Shown here: positions 18,203 through 26,897 of the stretch, piece after piece
How positions within the stretch are numbered: the first letter of the stretch is position 1
How the letters are laid out: every line of letters begins with the position of its first letter
Source of the DNA: a bacterium
Lineage (GTDB): Bacteria; Bacteroidota; Ignavibacteria; Kapaibacteriales; UBA7675
Reading direction: 5' to 3'
NCBI GenBank assembly: GCA_030430495.1
Contig: JAUIKM010000040.1
Coordinates: 1-54,840 of the forward strand
DNA length: 54,840 bases
Notes under the pieces: generated by a model
Seen by the model: only the letters and a program-made list of their open reading frames with translations
Told to the model about the DNA's origin: nothing
Databases searched by the model: none
Program-made: the position numbers and the translations under genes

Positions 18203-19609
18203 TCAGTCTCCGACATCAAAGATTGATTTGTTGAATTCGCTTAGGTCAAACATGCCGTCTCCATCCACCAGCCGCACTGCGCCGCCCGGTCCGGGATCGC
18301 GCAGACGCCGCGGCAGATAGCCGGTCATGCGGTCGCCGTGCCCCTGCACTTCGCGGAAAGGGTGCAGCACCACTTCCGCCTCCACGCCCGCCGGACGCAG
18401 CCGGTCGATACCTTCGTTCAGGGAAAATTCCAGCCGCCGGCGTTCCGCCAGCGACTCGGCCAGTTTGTCGTGCATGCCGTTTTCGCCCACTTGCTCGCCC
18501 GGTGAAGGCGCCGGACTTGTCATCCAGCCGGCGGGCAGATCGATGCGGTAGCAGGCCGGGCTCGTTTCCTCCCAGGCCACGTGCAGCTGCGCCGCGGGAT
18601 CCTGGTAAAAGAGCGACTGGTCAAAGTTGGTCGTATCCCAGCGCCCCTGCCGCATCGTCAGGTCGGCCATTCCCAGCAGAAAGCGGTCCAGGCCGGGAAC
18701 GTCGTAGTGCGCTATCGGCAGGAACCACAAATCGTTTTCGCCCGGGATCAGTCGCGGCGCGCGCGCCGGCGAGATCGCATCCTCGGCCGCCCAGGCCGTA
18801 CCCGGCGTGACGCCCTCGATCGAACGCAGCTTGTGGCTGACGTCTTCGCCCTCCATAATGGCCGTGGCCCGGCCGTCCTGATCCGGTCTGATCCAGAGGC
18901 GCGCTCCGGGCGGCACCGCGCCCAGGAAGACAATGCCTTCGCCGGTGGTCAGGTTTATCAGCGCCGGAGCGTACTCGGGGCCGCTCGGCAAACCGACCAT
19001 CAGAGCGCCCAGAAAACTCGAGTCCAGCCCGCGGTTTTTGACCGAGAAGCGGTGCAGCGGTTCGATGCCGCCGCTGTCCGGCGCGCGTTGCAGGCGGCGC
19101 ACGGAGGGATTTTCCACGAGGGCCGGCTGATTGGCGCGCAGGGCGTTCAGCCAGGCGACCTGATCAAACATTTCGTCCGCAGACGGCGGCGGCTCGCTGT
19201 CGACGGGCGTCGGAAAACGGTACCAGTCTTCGGGATCGGCCGAGATCGTCAGGACGGTGCGGAAGTCGAGCGCGCGCTGGAAGGCATTGGTGTAAGCGGC
19301 CGTAAAATTGATCGCGGCGCGCACCGTCACGGCGCCGTGCTTCAACAGGGCGTCGCGCAGGGCGTGCACCCAGGCGCGGTATTCGCCCAGCACCTGCCAG
19401 TTTTCGCGTTTGATGTCCAGCAGCGCCGCCAGCATCTCGGCCTCCTCAATTTCCAGCGCCGAGTTAAACCAGTGCGCGCGCTGCACTTCGCGGGCGTCCT
19501 CGTCGAGGATCTCGATCTGCGTCGCCGCCTGGGCGATCAGTCCGTTTACAATCTCGCCTTCGCGGTACAACTGCGGCAGGCGCTGCAGCATGTCGTTCAG
19601 GTGCGCCAC
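18203..19609 (-). CDS. gpI-type baseplate wedge protein (Mu gp48 / P2 gpI-like)
   Basis: The N-terminus (LPQLYREGEIVNGLIAQAA, with following helices) fits tail protein I of P2 and Mu gp48, which forms part of the baseplate wedge and links it to fibres. At 468 residues it is over twice the usual size of about 200. Residues 200-468 form an extra beta-rich region that could bind fibres. The start is GTG, one base after the gpJ stop, with a strong Shine-Dalgarno site (GGGGAGG) inside the upstream gene. Gene order (gp25, gpJ, gpI) is the conserved order of contractile baseplates. Confidence 0.75.
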   Translation of the reverse strand: MAHLNDMLQRLPQLYREGEIVNGLIAQAATQIEILDEDAREVQRAHWFNSALEIEEAEMLAALLDIKRENWQVLGEYRAWVHALRDALLKHGAVTVRAAINFTAAYTNAFQRALDFRTVLTISADPEDWYRFPTPVDSEPPPSADEMFDQVAWLNALRANQPALVENPSVRRLQRAPDSGGIEPLHRFSVKNRGLDSSFLGALMVGLPSGPEYAPALINLTTGEGIVFLGAVPPGARLWIRPDQDGRATAIMEGEDVSHKLRSIEGVTPGTAWAAEDAISPARAPRLIPGENDLWFLPIAHYDVPGLDRFLLGMADLTMRQGRWDTTNFDQSLFYQDPAAQLHVAWEETSPACYRIDLPAGWMTSPAPSPGEQVGENGMHDKLAESLAERRRLEFSLNEGIDRLRPAGVEAEVVLHPFREVQGHGDRMTGYLPRRLRDPGPGGAVRLVDGDGMFDLSEFNKSIFDVGD

Positions 19610-19610
19610 C

Positions 19611-21338
19611 TCAGGCCTCCCCTTCGCGAATGTCGATGTTGAATTCTCCGGCCGCGAGCGTCTCGTCCGTGATTGGCGTGTACGCGCCCTGGCCGTCGGT
19701 CAGCTGGACAAAACGCGCATCGTGCGTCTCGACGGTGACGCTCACTTCGCCGCGGATAATCGTGTAGCGCGTGTCGTCGCGCAGGGCGGTCATCAGGCCG
19801 TCGACGGTCAGTTGGCTCTGCGGTCCGCGCGTGGACAGATGCGCATCAAAGGCGGTTTTGAGCGCGCTCTCGGCTTCCGACGAGGTCGTGCCCGCGGCGA
19901 GCAGCAGCGGCACAAAAGCGCCGACCGTTGAAGTCACGGCGGTTTCGGGCTCGTCCTCGGGTTTGATTTCGCCGAAGTTGATCGACTCGATCTCGAGCGT
20001 CTGGCCGTCGTTGAGTTGCAGCTCTTCGGCGGGACTCTCACCATGCGCCAGCAGGCTGATGCTCACGTCGGCAATGGCGCTGTCCTGCATCACGGCGGCG
20101 AGCATCTGTGAGCGGCGCACCTTGCCGCCGGCGGCGATGGAATCGAAGCAGGCCCGCAGGCGATCCAGCACGCCGGTTTTGAGTGTTTCCAGCTCGCTGT
20201 CGGTGACGCCCGTGCCGGCCAGGGTCAATTCAGTGATCGTGACGGTGACAATCCGTTTGTCCGTTTCGCCGATGGGCAGCACGCGGATGCCGACCGGCCG
20301 CAATTCTTCGACGCGTTGACGCACAAATGGCAAGACATCATCGGCGTTGCCTGTCGTCGCCACGCTTATGCTGATTTCGCCGGGCACATCGTTGGGACTC
20401 TCGACGATGGCGACGTCCTTGACGCCGTCGACCGCCAGCAGGCCGTAGGTCAGCGCGTCGCGCGTGCCGCGCACGTTGCCTTTGAGCGCTGTTTTGGTGC
20501 GGGCGCGCAGGTCCGCGTCGCTTTCGGGTGCATTGAGGTTGTGCGAGGCCTCGGGGTTGCTCACGGCTGACACGCCGGCGATCAGCGTTTCAAGGCGCGT
20601 CAGTGTTCCGGCCTCGACGATCGCCGTGGCGGCCGATTCGCCGCGTACGGACACGTCGCGCGTACTTTCGTAGGACTCCAGCGTTGTCGTTGTTTTGGTC
20701 AGATAGCGCGCGCCCTTGTCGTCCGTCACCGCCGTGTTGGCCGGGATCGTGATGCGCCCCGACACGCCTGCGCGGCGCTCCACGCGCAACTTGGCTACCG
20801 GGTGTCCGGCCTGCATGCGCTGCACGCCGACGAGGGCGACAACTTTGTCGAGCGAGGGTCCTTCGGCCGATTCCAGAAAGGCCGACTTGTAAATGTGTTC
20901 CAGGTTGAGATATGCCGTGGCGTGTTCACGCGCTATCGTTTCCAGCACGGTGCGCACCACGGAGCCGACGCTGATATCGGTTACGGGCGTCGGGTCCGTC
21001 CGGATGGGATAGTAATTCACCACCAGCGTCGAGCCGGGCATCGGTCTGCGCCCTTCCTCGCGGAACTGAATACTGTCGGGGTTGTCGTCGTCGCCCTCGG
21101 CTGAAACCAGCTCAAAGTCGGCGGCGGTAAAGCGGTAGGGCAGCTCCGCCCCGCTCGCGGTCAGGATGGTGCCTTCCAGGTGGGAAATGCGCCGCACCGG
21201 CCGCTCTTTCAGTTTGGTCGGAACCAGCAGTTCCTCCGCGTCGGCGGGCGCGGTCAGGGACTCGCGCACGGTGCCGCCGGTCAGCGTCGTCAAAACGTCG
21301 CGTACGATGTCCTCGTAATTGCGCGGCGTATAACTCAT
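19611..21338 (-). CDS. gpJ-type baseplate wedge protein (baseplate J-like)
   Basis: This 575-residue protein matches the baseplate J / T4 gp6 family, which forms the ring of the wedge that triggers sheath contraction. The N-terminus (MSYTPRNYEDIVRDVLTTLTGG), the central run RIVTVTITELTLAGTGV and the segment LDKVVALVGVQRMQAGHPV with later NPEASHNLNAPESDADLRAR are typical of the family; the last is the recognised N-x-x-A-x-x-G-x-D-x-E-S-D-x-x-x-R region in degenerate form. The length is somewhat above the usual 350-480. The start overlaps the stop of the gp25-type gene (ATGA). Confidence 0.85.
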   Translation of the reverse strand: MSYTPRNYEDIVRDVLTTLTGGTVRESLTAPADAEELLVPTKLKERPVRRISHLEGTILTASGAELPYRFTAADFELVSAEGDDDNPDSIQFREEGRRPMPGSTLVVNYYPIRTDPTPVTDISVGSVVRTVLETIAREHATAYLNLEHIYKSAFLESAEGPSLDKVVALVGVQRMQAGHPVAKLRVERRAGVSGRITIPANTAVTDDKGARYLTKTTTTLESYESTRDVSVRGESAATAIVEAGTLTRLETLIAGVSAVSNPEASHNLNAPESDADLRARTKTALKGNVRGTRDALTYGLLAVDGVKDVAIVESPNDVPGEISISVATTGNADDVLPFVRQRVEELRPVGIRVLPIGETDKRIVTVTITELTLAGTGVTDSELETLKTGVLDRLRACFDSIAAGGKVRRSQMLAAVMQDSAIADVSISLLAHGESPAEELQLNDGQTLEIESINFGEIKPEDEPETAVTSTVGAFVPLLLAAGTTSSEAESALKTAFDAHLSTRGPQSQLTVDGLMTALRDDTRYTIIRGEVSVTVETHDARFVQLTDGQGAYTPITDETLAAGEFNIDIREGEA

Positions 21339-21796
21339 AGTCCCAACTCCAGTGATAATCCGACAGGTTCGCCGCCGTCGACGGGCTGCACGGCCAGCGT
21401 GAATACAAAGGTCGATCCGGTTTCGCTGCGCAGGTCAAACTCCAGTTCGACGGCGCTGTCCAGCACGCGCGGTTCCTGCGCCACGGCTTCGAGCACAAAG
21501 GCGCGGCAGAGATTGCGCAGGGCGGTTGTTTTAATGCGGCCGATCAGTTCGTGCAGGCGCGAGCCGTACGCGGCATGTCCCAGATCCGCCAGTGAACCGC
21601 GCGGCGTCAGCAGGCGCAGGATCAGCGACTGCGCGACGTTTTCGCGTCCGGAAACGACGTCCAGATCGTAGAGGTCGGACGGAGGCGAGGCCAGGCTGCC
21701 GCGCACCGGACGCTGACGCAGGGTCAGGTCGATCTGCGCGGCGTCATGCGCTGCAAATCCGGGCAATACCTGTAAATCGGTTCCAAGCGACGGCAT
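21335..21796 (-). CDS. gp25-type baseplate wedge protein (GPW/gp25 family)
   Basis: This 153-residue protein fits the T4 gp25 / P2 gpW family: a small protein in the core of the wedge that contacts the sheath. The conserved stretch is NVAQSLILRLLTPRGSLADL followed by YGSRLHELIG. In the family the matching segment carries the glutamate-rich EPR motif later; here the matching site is EPRVLDSAVELEF, near residue 108. Size is normal. It is coupled to gpJ by a 4-base overlap and sits after the PAAR gene. Confidence 0.82.
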   Translation of the reverse strand: MPSLGTDLQVLPGFAAHDAAQIDLTLRQRPVRGSLASPPSDLYDLDVVSGRENVAQSLILRLLTPRGSLADLGHAAYGSRLHELIGRIKTTALRNLCRAFVLEAVAQEPRVLDSAVELEFDLRSETGSTFVFTLAVQPVDGGEPVGLSLELGL

Positions 21797-21890
21797 ATGT
21801 ATGCGGCCCTGTTGTTTAAGTGTTCAATCCCAGACTGAATTCGAATTCCCGGGCAGCGCCGAAAACCCGATCATGTTTTCACGTCGGCGT

Positions 21891-22289
21891 TTAACCGATC
21901 AGAACGGCGCCGCCGGCGATTACCTGTCCCACCGGCAAGTCGGCCGGATCGTTGCAGGTTTCAACCATGTCCGCATTGCGGGCGGCGCCTTTGCCGCCGA
22001 TTTTAACTGTCATGCTCGTCAGGAAGACCTTGCCCTGATTGGCGGGCGGTTTCTGGAACGAGGTACCCGGCGGCGTGGCAATGTGCTGCGGCTGATTGGA
22101 GGCCGTGCTGTCCTGCACGGCGGCGGGCTGACCGGCAATTTTAACGGTCTGCTCCGTGGCCGCGTCGATCATACCGCTGAAGGGATGCGGCAGGGGCGTC
22201 GGCACGGGGCCGCCCGGCGTGGGAACCATCACGATATGCGTGTCAACCGCGATGACGTTGGCATTCTGAGCGGCGGCGGGCATTCCCAT
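21891..22289 (-). CDS. PAAR-domain tip protein
   Basis: At 132 residues this is the size and pattern of a PAAR (Pro-Ala-Ala-Arg) tip protein, which caps the spike and sharpens it with a bound metal. It starts MGMPAAAQNANVIAVDTHIVM and has Pro-rich PTPGGPVPTPLPHPF, then VFLTSMTVKIGGKGAARNADMVETC near the C-terminus, as in PAAR-like DUF4150-type proteins. A clear Shine-Dalgarno site (GAGGAA) precedes the start. It follows the spike gene as expected for the tip of a contractile machine. Confidence 0.82.
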   Translation of the reverse strand: MGMPAAAQNANVIAVDTHIVMVPTPGGPVPTPLPHPFSGMIDAATEQTVKIAGQPAAVQDSTASNQPQHIATPPGTSFQKPPANQGKVFLTSMTVKIGGKGAARNADMVETCNDPADLPVGQVIAGGAVLIG

Positions 22290-22471
22290 GGCGTTTCCTC
22301 GTTTGTGCCTTGCGGCTGGTTGTAAACCGATGCGACATTAAACAGACGCGACGCATCGCGCTGAGTGGTTTGAGGCTTGCCCGGCGACTTTAAACTTCGC
22401 ACACGGCGGCAAGCAAAATTTTTCTGAAAAAGCAGACCGACAGGTCGGGCTGCGCCGGCTGTTGAGCAACG

Positions 22472-23131
22472 TCAATTGATTTCCACCTGCGGCGCGGAAA
22501 CGGAAACTTTGCTCATGCCTGAAATCGACACTTCATTGCCTTCGAGCACCAGGTTGCCCTGCGTACTGAGCGTGATATCGCCGTCCTGTTTAATGCGCAG
22601 CACGGCTCCACCCGCCGCCAGCTCGGCGCTGCCGCCGCCGCCCGCATCAATGACGAGTCGTAGTTCACCGACCGTCAGGTTAATTTTTTCCTCGACGCAT
22701 TCCAGCAGGACGTCGCCGGGCATTTTTAAACGCCACGAAGGTTCGTTGCCGTCGATGGTCAGGTCCAGCGCGGGTTCGTTCTCGCCCGGCGGCAGTTGAA
22801 GCGTTAACTGCCCGGCGTCGTGTTTGGGCGCGTTCAGGTCCGGCGTGTACAGGCGGCCGACCACGACCGGCGCGTGATAGCTGCCCTCGGCAAAAACGAC
22901 AATTACCAGGTCCTCCACCGCGGGAATGGCGGCAAATCCAAGCACGCCGGAAGCGACGGGCACGCGCGGTAAAACAAGCCCCGAGTCGCGCAGCTCAACC
23001 GAAACGGCGTAGTCGCCCTGATTGTCGGAAGGCCCGAACGTATCGACCACGCGACCGATAGCCGCGACGGGGCGTTTGGCGCTTTCGTGGCGAGCAATGC
23101 GGGCAATGCTTTCAAAAAGGGACGAACTCAC
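22472..23131 (-). CDS. gpV/gp45-type baseplate spike protein
   Basis: This 219-residue protein has an OB-fold (residues 25-100: AIGRVVDTFGPSDNQGDYAVSVEL ... PAVEDLVIVVFAEGSYHAPVVVGRLY) followed by a repetitive beta-strand tail (LKMPGDVLLECVEEKINLTV ... GNEVSISGMSKVSVSAP), the pattern of the trimeric central spike in P2 gpV, Mu gp45 and VgrG. It punctures the target membrane. The GTG start overlaps the hub stop (GTGA), and a strong GGAGG lies upstream. The PAAR gene follows. Confidence 0.85.
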   Translation of the reverse strand: MSSSLFESIARIARHESAKRPVAAIGRVVDTFGPSDNQGDYAVSVELRDSGLVLPRVPVASGVLGFAAIPAVEDLVIVVFAEGSYHAPVVVGRLYTPDLNAPKHDAGQLTLQLPPGENEPALDLTIDGNEPSWRLKMPGDVLLECVEEKINLTVGELRLVIDAGGGGSAELAAGGAVLRIKQDGDITLSTQGNLVLEGNEVSISGMSKVSVSAPQVEIN

Positions 23132-24147
23132 AACAGACCTCCCAGGGCCGATCCGGCCAGACTTAACAAACCGTCGAGCGCACTGGCGGCGTCGGCGCGC
23201 ACGCCTTCAGCCCTGGTTGCCGCGCCGTTAACATCCACGGAGTGACGCACCTGTGTTAACAACCAGGGGCCGCCGGAGCCATTGGGCAGATCCCGCACCT
23301 GCACGACGCTGGTCGGGCGCAACGCGGGTTGCAGCCAGGCGCTGAAATGAACCCGGCCGCCGCGCGCCGCGTGTTTAATCGTCGCGGCTTCGCCCGACGC
23401 TTTGGCATCGGAAGCCGTCCGGATTTCAGGAGCGGAACGCCAGACGGAATCTTTGCCCGGCGCCGCGGCATCCGACGGCAGAAAAGTAAAACTCGGCCTC
23501 AAGGCGTCCGGCGCATCGGCCGATCCGGCGGGACCGTTGCCGATCCTGAAATGCGTCGCGGCCGCTATGGCGACGCTGTCTTCCTCGTATTCCGTTAACT
23601 CCCGCCCATAACGCAGAGCCAGGTCGGGACTGCCCTGCGGCCATGTGAGCACGTCCAGCGCGCCGTCGCTGCGCATCACGGCCAGGCAGCCGGATAGTTC
23701 AGCCAGATGAGCGATGTGCTCCGCCGCGGTGCGCCGCTGATCCGCCGTATAGACGGCCAGCGCAAGATCGGCGTCATTTGTCGTTTGTTTAACGCCGGCC
23801 ATGTCGGCCAGGGCGCTGATGACTTTTCCGGCATTCTGTCCCTCAAAGGTCTCGGCAGGTCGCACGGAAGCCAGCCTGGCGCTGTTGTCGGCCACGACCA
23901 AATGGGTGCCGCTCAGGGTTGTGCGGATGACGCGCACGGAACCTTTCAGCGACGCCTCGGCGCCTTCGCCGCCGTCCAGAATCACCTCGGCATCGTCATC
24001 GATGTTTACATCCACCTCGACGCCGCGCGGAAATGTGATGCGCGCGGAACTGACGGCCGGCAGCAGGCCAAGCGAAAGCTGGACGTTCAACACGTGAGCG
24101 TTAAACGACGTGCCGCCGAAACGTATGTCGATTGCGGGAGTTAACAT
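23128..24147 (-). CDS. gpD/gp44-type baseplate hub protein (gp27-like)
   Basis: This 339-residue protein resembles phage late control protein D / Mu gp44, the hub ring that holds the spike. The segments are SARITFPRGVEVDVNIDDDAEVIL (first sheet domain), FEGQNAGKVISALADMAGV (helix-rich insert, as in gpD), and the C-terminal beta domain with WLQPALRPTSVVQV and GPWLLTQVRHSVDVNG. The frame is open for 57 codons upstream, but that part looks non-protein-like. I place the start at the ATG with AAAGGA upstream, about 13 bases away. It lies between the gpN-like gene and the spike gene, as in Mu. Confidence 0.8.
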   Translation of the reverse strand: MLTPAIDIRFGGTSFNAHVLNVQLSLGLLPAVSSARITFPRGVEVDVNIDDDAEVILDGGEGAEASLKGSVRVIRTTLSGTHLVVADNSARLASVRPAETFEGQNAGKVISALADMAGVKQTTNDADLALAVYTADQRRTAAEHIAHLAELSGCLAVMRSDGALDVLTWPQGSPDLALRYGRELTEYEEDSVAIAAATHFRIGNGPAGSADAPDALRPSFTFLPSDAAAPGKDSVWRSAPEIRTASDAKASGEAATIKHAARGGRVHFSAWLQPALRPTSVVQVRDLPNGSGGPWLLTQVRHSVDVNGAATRAEGVRADAASALDGLLSLAGSALGGLL

Positions 24148-24226
24148 GTCCGTGCGGGAGTCCTTTCGATCGATGAAAATCCGAGTTGTACTGCCTGTTT
24201 TTTCTGTTTTGTCCCGGCGCGCGGCG

Positions 24227-24889
24227 TCAGGAGAAGGCGTCGCCCAGATCGCTGACAGCCGACTTGAATCCGCCGCCGGCGCCTTTGACGGCGTCGACCG
24301 GAGCGCTGAGCGGATCAAAAATGCCGTTGAGGTCGAGGCCGTCGAGGTTTAACAAACCGGACAACTGGTCGATTACGCTGAGGGCGTCGTCAACGGCACC
24401 GGCGATATCGCCCGCCAGATCCTGCAGATCGCCGAGAATATCCGTGTCAAATCCCAGATCGCCGAGACCGAAGTCGTCGAGACCGCCGAACGCCTCGACG
24501 GTTGCCGGCGGCGGCAACGGCGGGCTCTCGGCCAACTGAATCCTGTAGCGAAAAACACCCGGCCGGCCGGCCAGTTCTTCACCCGTAAAGTGCGTAATGA
24601 CGACTCGCTGAATGTCGAGCGCGCTGGTGATGTCGGCCGAAAATGTCAACTCCTCGCCCGCGGCGGCGGCTTCCTGCATGGCGCCAAGCTGATCGCGCGC
24701 TTCCTCGCCGTGCAGATAACCTTCCAGTTTAACGCGGTGGCTGCGGCGCGCGGAACGCTGCTGCACTTCGCCGGCCAGCCCGGGTACGCCCAGCGAGACA
24801 AATCCGGCATCGACGCTGTGTTCGATAATCTGACCAAAGTCGAGCGAAATGTCGCCGAGCAGCGGAATGGGTCTGGTTTCTTCAGCCAT
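24227..24889 (-). CDS. gpN/DNA-circulation-type tail protein (Mu gpN-like)
   Basis: The first 130 residues (GDISLDFGQIIEHSVDAG ... RRSHRVKLEGYLHGEEARDQLGAM) resemble the N-terminal domain of Mu gpN / DNA circulation proteins, which form a hub-proximal ring around the tube. The conserved pattern is a short beta strand, then Gly-rich turn, then an alpha helix with DQL. The C-terminal 90 residues are Asp-, Gly- and Leu-rich and acidic, unlike the family, and may be flexible. The gene begins in the stop of the preceding gene (TGATG). Confidence 0.55.
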   Translation of the reverse strand: MAEETRPIPLLGDISLDFGQIIEHSVDAGFVSLGVPGLAGEVQQRSARRSHRVKLEGYLHGEEARDQLGAMQEAAAAGEELTFSADITSALDIQRVVITHFTGEELAGRPGVFRYRIQLAESPPLPPPATVEAFGGLDDFGLGDLGFDTDILGDLQDLAGDIAGAVDDALSVIDQLSGLLNLDGLDLNGIFDPLSAPVDAVKGAGGGFKSAVSDLGDAFS

Positions 24890-26502
24890 CAGTCTATCCC
24901 TCGCAGGTCGGCTTCTTCGTTCAACAAACGCGCCAGATCATCGGCGGCGCGCAAGGTTTGGGCCTGGCGCTCGGCGGCATGCGCCTGCGTCGGCAGCGTG
25001 CGCACCGGCTCCGGCGAAGTCGCTTCGTCACGGCGCTGCACCAGTGACAGGTTGTCCGGCGACGGAGACGGCTCGCGATTCCAGCTGCGCGGAAAAGTGT
25101 TGACACTCGGACCAAAAGCGGCGGCCGGCTGTTCGCGCAATTCGTCTTCGGCCGTGGAACGACCAGTTGTATCGACTTCGCGCAACTGCGGCCGGTCCGA
25201 CTGCGCCCTGGCTACAGGTTCAGGACCGATATGCAAGGGCGCGGGCTTGCTTGCGTTCAGCAGGCCGACCAACTCGGCGGCGCTCAGCTGTGCGCCGGTG
25301 CGCTGTTCATTGAGCGTCTGCCGCGGTCGCCGGTCAGAGCGTGGAGTCGTGTTTCCGGCGTGCAGGATGCGCGCCGCATTCTGTTTAACCGCCTCGGCTG
25401 TTTTCAATCCGCCCGCCGAGTCGCTGCGCTGTTTGCGCGGAGCATTGAACGTTGGCTCAAGGCCCGGGCCGGACGGTGAGGCGGCGTTGTGCGCGGACCT
25501 TGTCGCGCCGGCATCGACTTCCAACACACGGGCGCGCACGGCCTGGGGGGCGTCCGGCGTGCGCGTTCCGCGCGGGGCAACTGAGCGAGCAGTCGCAGTT
25601 GGAACGGGATCGGTCAATCTCCGAATACGGTCGTCGGTCGGCTGCCGCGGCGCCTCCGGTGCACGCGACGCAATGTCGCGCTCCACGGCCCCGGCGGTGC
25701 GGGGCTGATCGCCGGATTTAAACTCGGCGACCTTGCGTTCAACACCGGCGGGACGCTGATCGGCGAAATTGTTTGCGGCCTGTTGCGGGACTTCGGGCCG
25801 GGGGCTTTCACTTGAAACTCGGGACTCGGGGGATTCTGACTCGGGGGCTTGCGTCGCACTCTGAACCGCACTGCCGAAAACTGCCTGCTTAAACACACCG
25901 GCACTGTCGTCGTCGGGCGCGGCGGTTTGCAACTGCGAACCGCTGTTGGAATCGAGGCGCTGCAAAAGGTTGCGCGCCAGGCGTTCGCGTATGGACCCGG
26001 CCGAAGTTTCATCGTTTTGATCGGAATTAAACACCAGTCTGGTCCAACCGTCGTCGGCCTCGGCCTGAGCGGGATTCAGCTGCAAGACCATCTGATCGAT
26101 GCGTCCCGCGGGAGCGGCATCAACCTGTTCCATGGTCCAACCGGTGGCGTGCGCCACCTTCATCAGCGTGCTGATGAATCCCGGCGCGGCGGTTTCGGCG
26201 CCGGCAAGACTGAGGGCCAGGGCCTCGACGGCAGCGCTTTCTTCGGCGGTAAACTTGCGACTTCCCTGCCGCACCGTGGCCGCCTGGAGGACGGTCACGG
26301 CAATGGCATCCGCCGGATCAGATGACCCGGCGGACAGGGATACAAGGGAAAATCGCTCGCCGAAACTGAGTGCGCGGATACACGGACCGTCGTCTCCCCC
26401 GACCTGCACGGCCGCGGCGTCGAGCACCGGGCGCAAGCTGAGGGAAATGTCTCCGGCGCTGAACACGCCTTTGTTTAAGTCGATCCGCACGTCCGCGCTC
26501 AC
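24889..26502 (-). CDS. Tail chaperone-like protein with long disordered C-terminus
   Basis: This 537-residue protein sits right after the tube gene, the tail-assembly-chaperone slot of Mu-like modules. Residues 35-170 (LSFGERFSLVSLSAGSSD ... GWTMEQVDAAPAGRIDQMVLQL) look like such a chaperone domain. From about residue 195 the sequence is low complexity, rich in Arg, Pro, Ala, Glu, Ser and Gln, with no Cys and few aromatics; it looks disordered. The GTG start follows the tube stop directly and has GAGGAGG upstream. Because no tape measure follows, part of this protein could fill that role. Confidence 0.55.
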   Translation of the reverse strand: MSADVRIDLNKGVFSAGDISLSLRPVLDAAAVQVGGDDGPCIRALSFGERFSLVSLSAGSSDPADAIAVTVLQAATVRQGSRKFTAEESAAVEALALSLAGAETAAPGFISTLMKVAHATGWTMEQVDAAPAGRIDQMVLQLNPAQAEADDGWTRLVFNSDQNDETSAGSIRERLARNLLQRLDSNSGSQLQTAAPDDDSAGVFKQAVFGSAVQSATQAPESESPESRVSSESPRPEVPQQAANNFADQRPAGVERKVAEFKSGDQPRTAGAVERDIASRAPEAPRQPTDDRIRRLTDPVPTATARSVAPRGTRTPDAPQAVRARVLEVDAGATRSAHNAASPSGPGLEPTFNAPRKQRSDSAGGLKTAEAVKQNAARILHAGNTTPRSDRRPRQTLNEQRTGAQLSAAELVGLLNASKPAPLHIGPEPVARAQSDRPQLREVDTTGRSTAEDELREQPAAAFGPSVNTFPRSWNREPSPSPDNLSLVQRRDEATSPEPVRTLPTQAHAAERQAQTLRAADDLARLLNEEADLRGID

Positions 26503-26886
26503 TTAGGCCGCCTCCTCACGCACGCGCACGGCGGTAAAGCGGTAGACGGCTTCGCCATGACCGTTTGCGCCCATCGCAAAACTCTTTTCCTGCAGGAAAC
26601 ACTCGTCAAAAGTCACCGTCATCTGCGATGCGCCTTGTTTAAGTGTTGCCGTCACCTGGAAGGATTCGTCGCCTGTAAGCGCGTTAAAAGCGGTACTGGC
26701 GGACACCACCTGCAGGCGCGCCTCAACAAACTGCGGGCCGCTGGCCATACCGATGCGTTCGGCGCTGCCCAGGGCGTAAAGATTGCGGCGGTCCTGGTGA
26801 TGGCGATATTCCACGGAGGTCACGCCTTCAACCGCTTCGCCGTTTAACAATACGCTGCTCTCATTTGCAGCAAAAATTGTCGGCAT
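26503..26886 (-). CDS. Tail tube protein (Mu gpM-like)
   Basis: A 127-residue protein directly after the sheath. Its beta pattern (VLLNGEAVEGVTSVEYRHH ... ATLKQGASQMTVTFDECFLQE ... VYRFTAVRVREE) fits the small inner-tube proteins of contractile tails, which stack in hexameric rings. A strong Shine-Dalgarno site (AAGGAG) sits before the ATG. The position between sheath and chaperone-like gene is the canonical one. No membrane segment or signal is present. Confidence 0.75.
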   Translation of the reverse strand: MPTIFAANESSVLLNGEAVEGVTSVEYRHHQDRRNLYALGSAERIGMASGPQFVEARLQVVSASTAFNALTGDESFQVTATLKQGASQMTVTFDECFLQEKSFAMGANGHGEAVYRFTAVRVREEAA

Positions 26887-26897
26887 GTGTCAACTCC

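Noticed and set aside
24590-25708. Plus-strand open frame of 372 codons
   Set aside because: Antisense shadow of the chaperone-like gene, with Arg/Ser/Ala-rich, non-protein-like composition.
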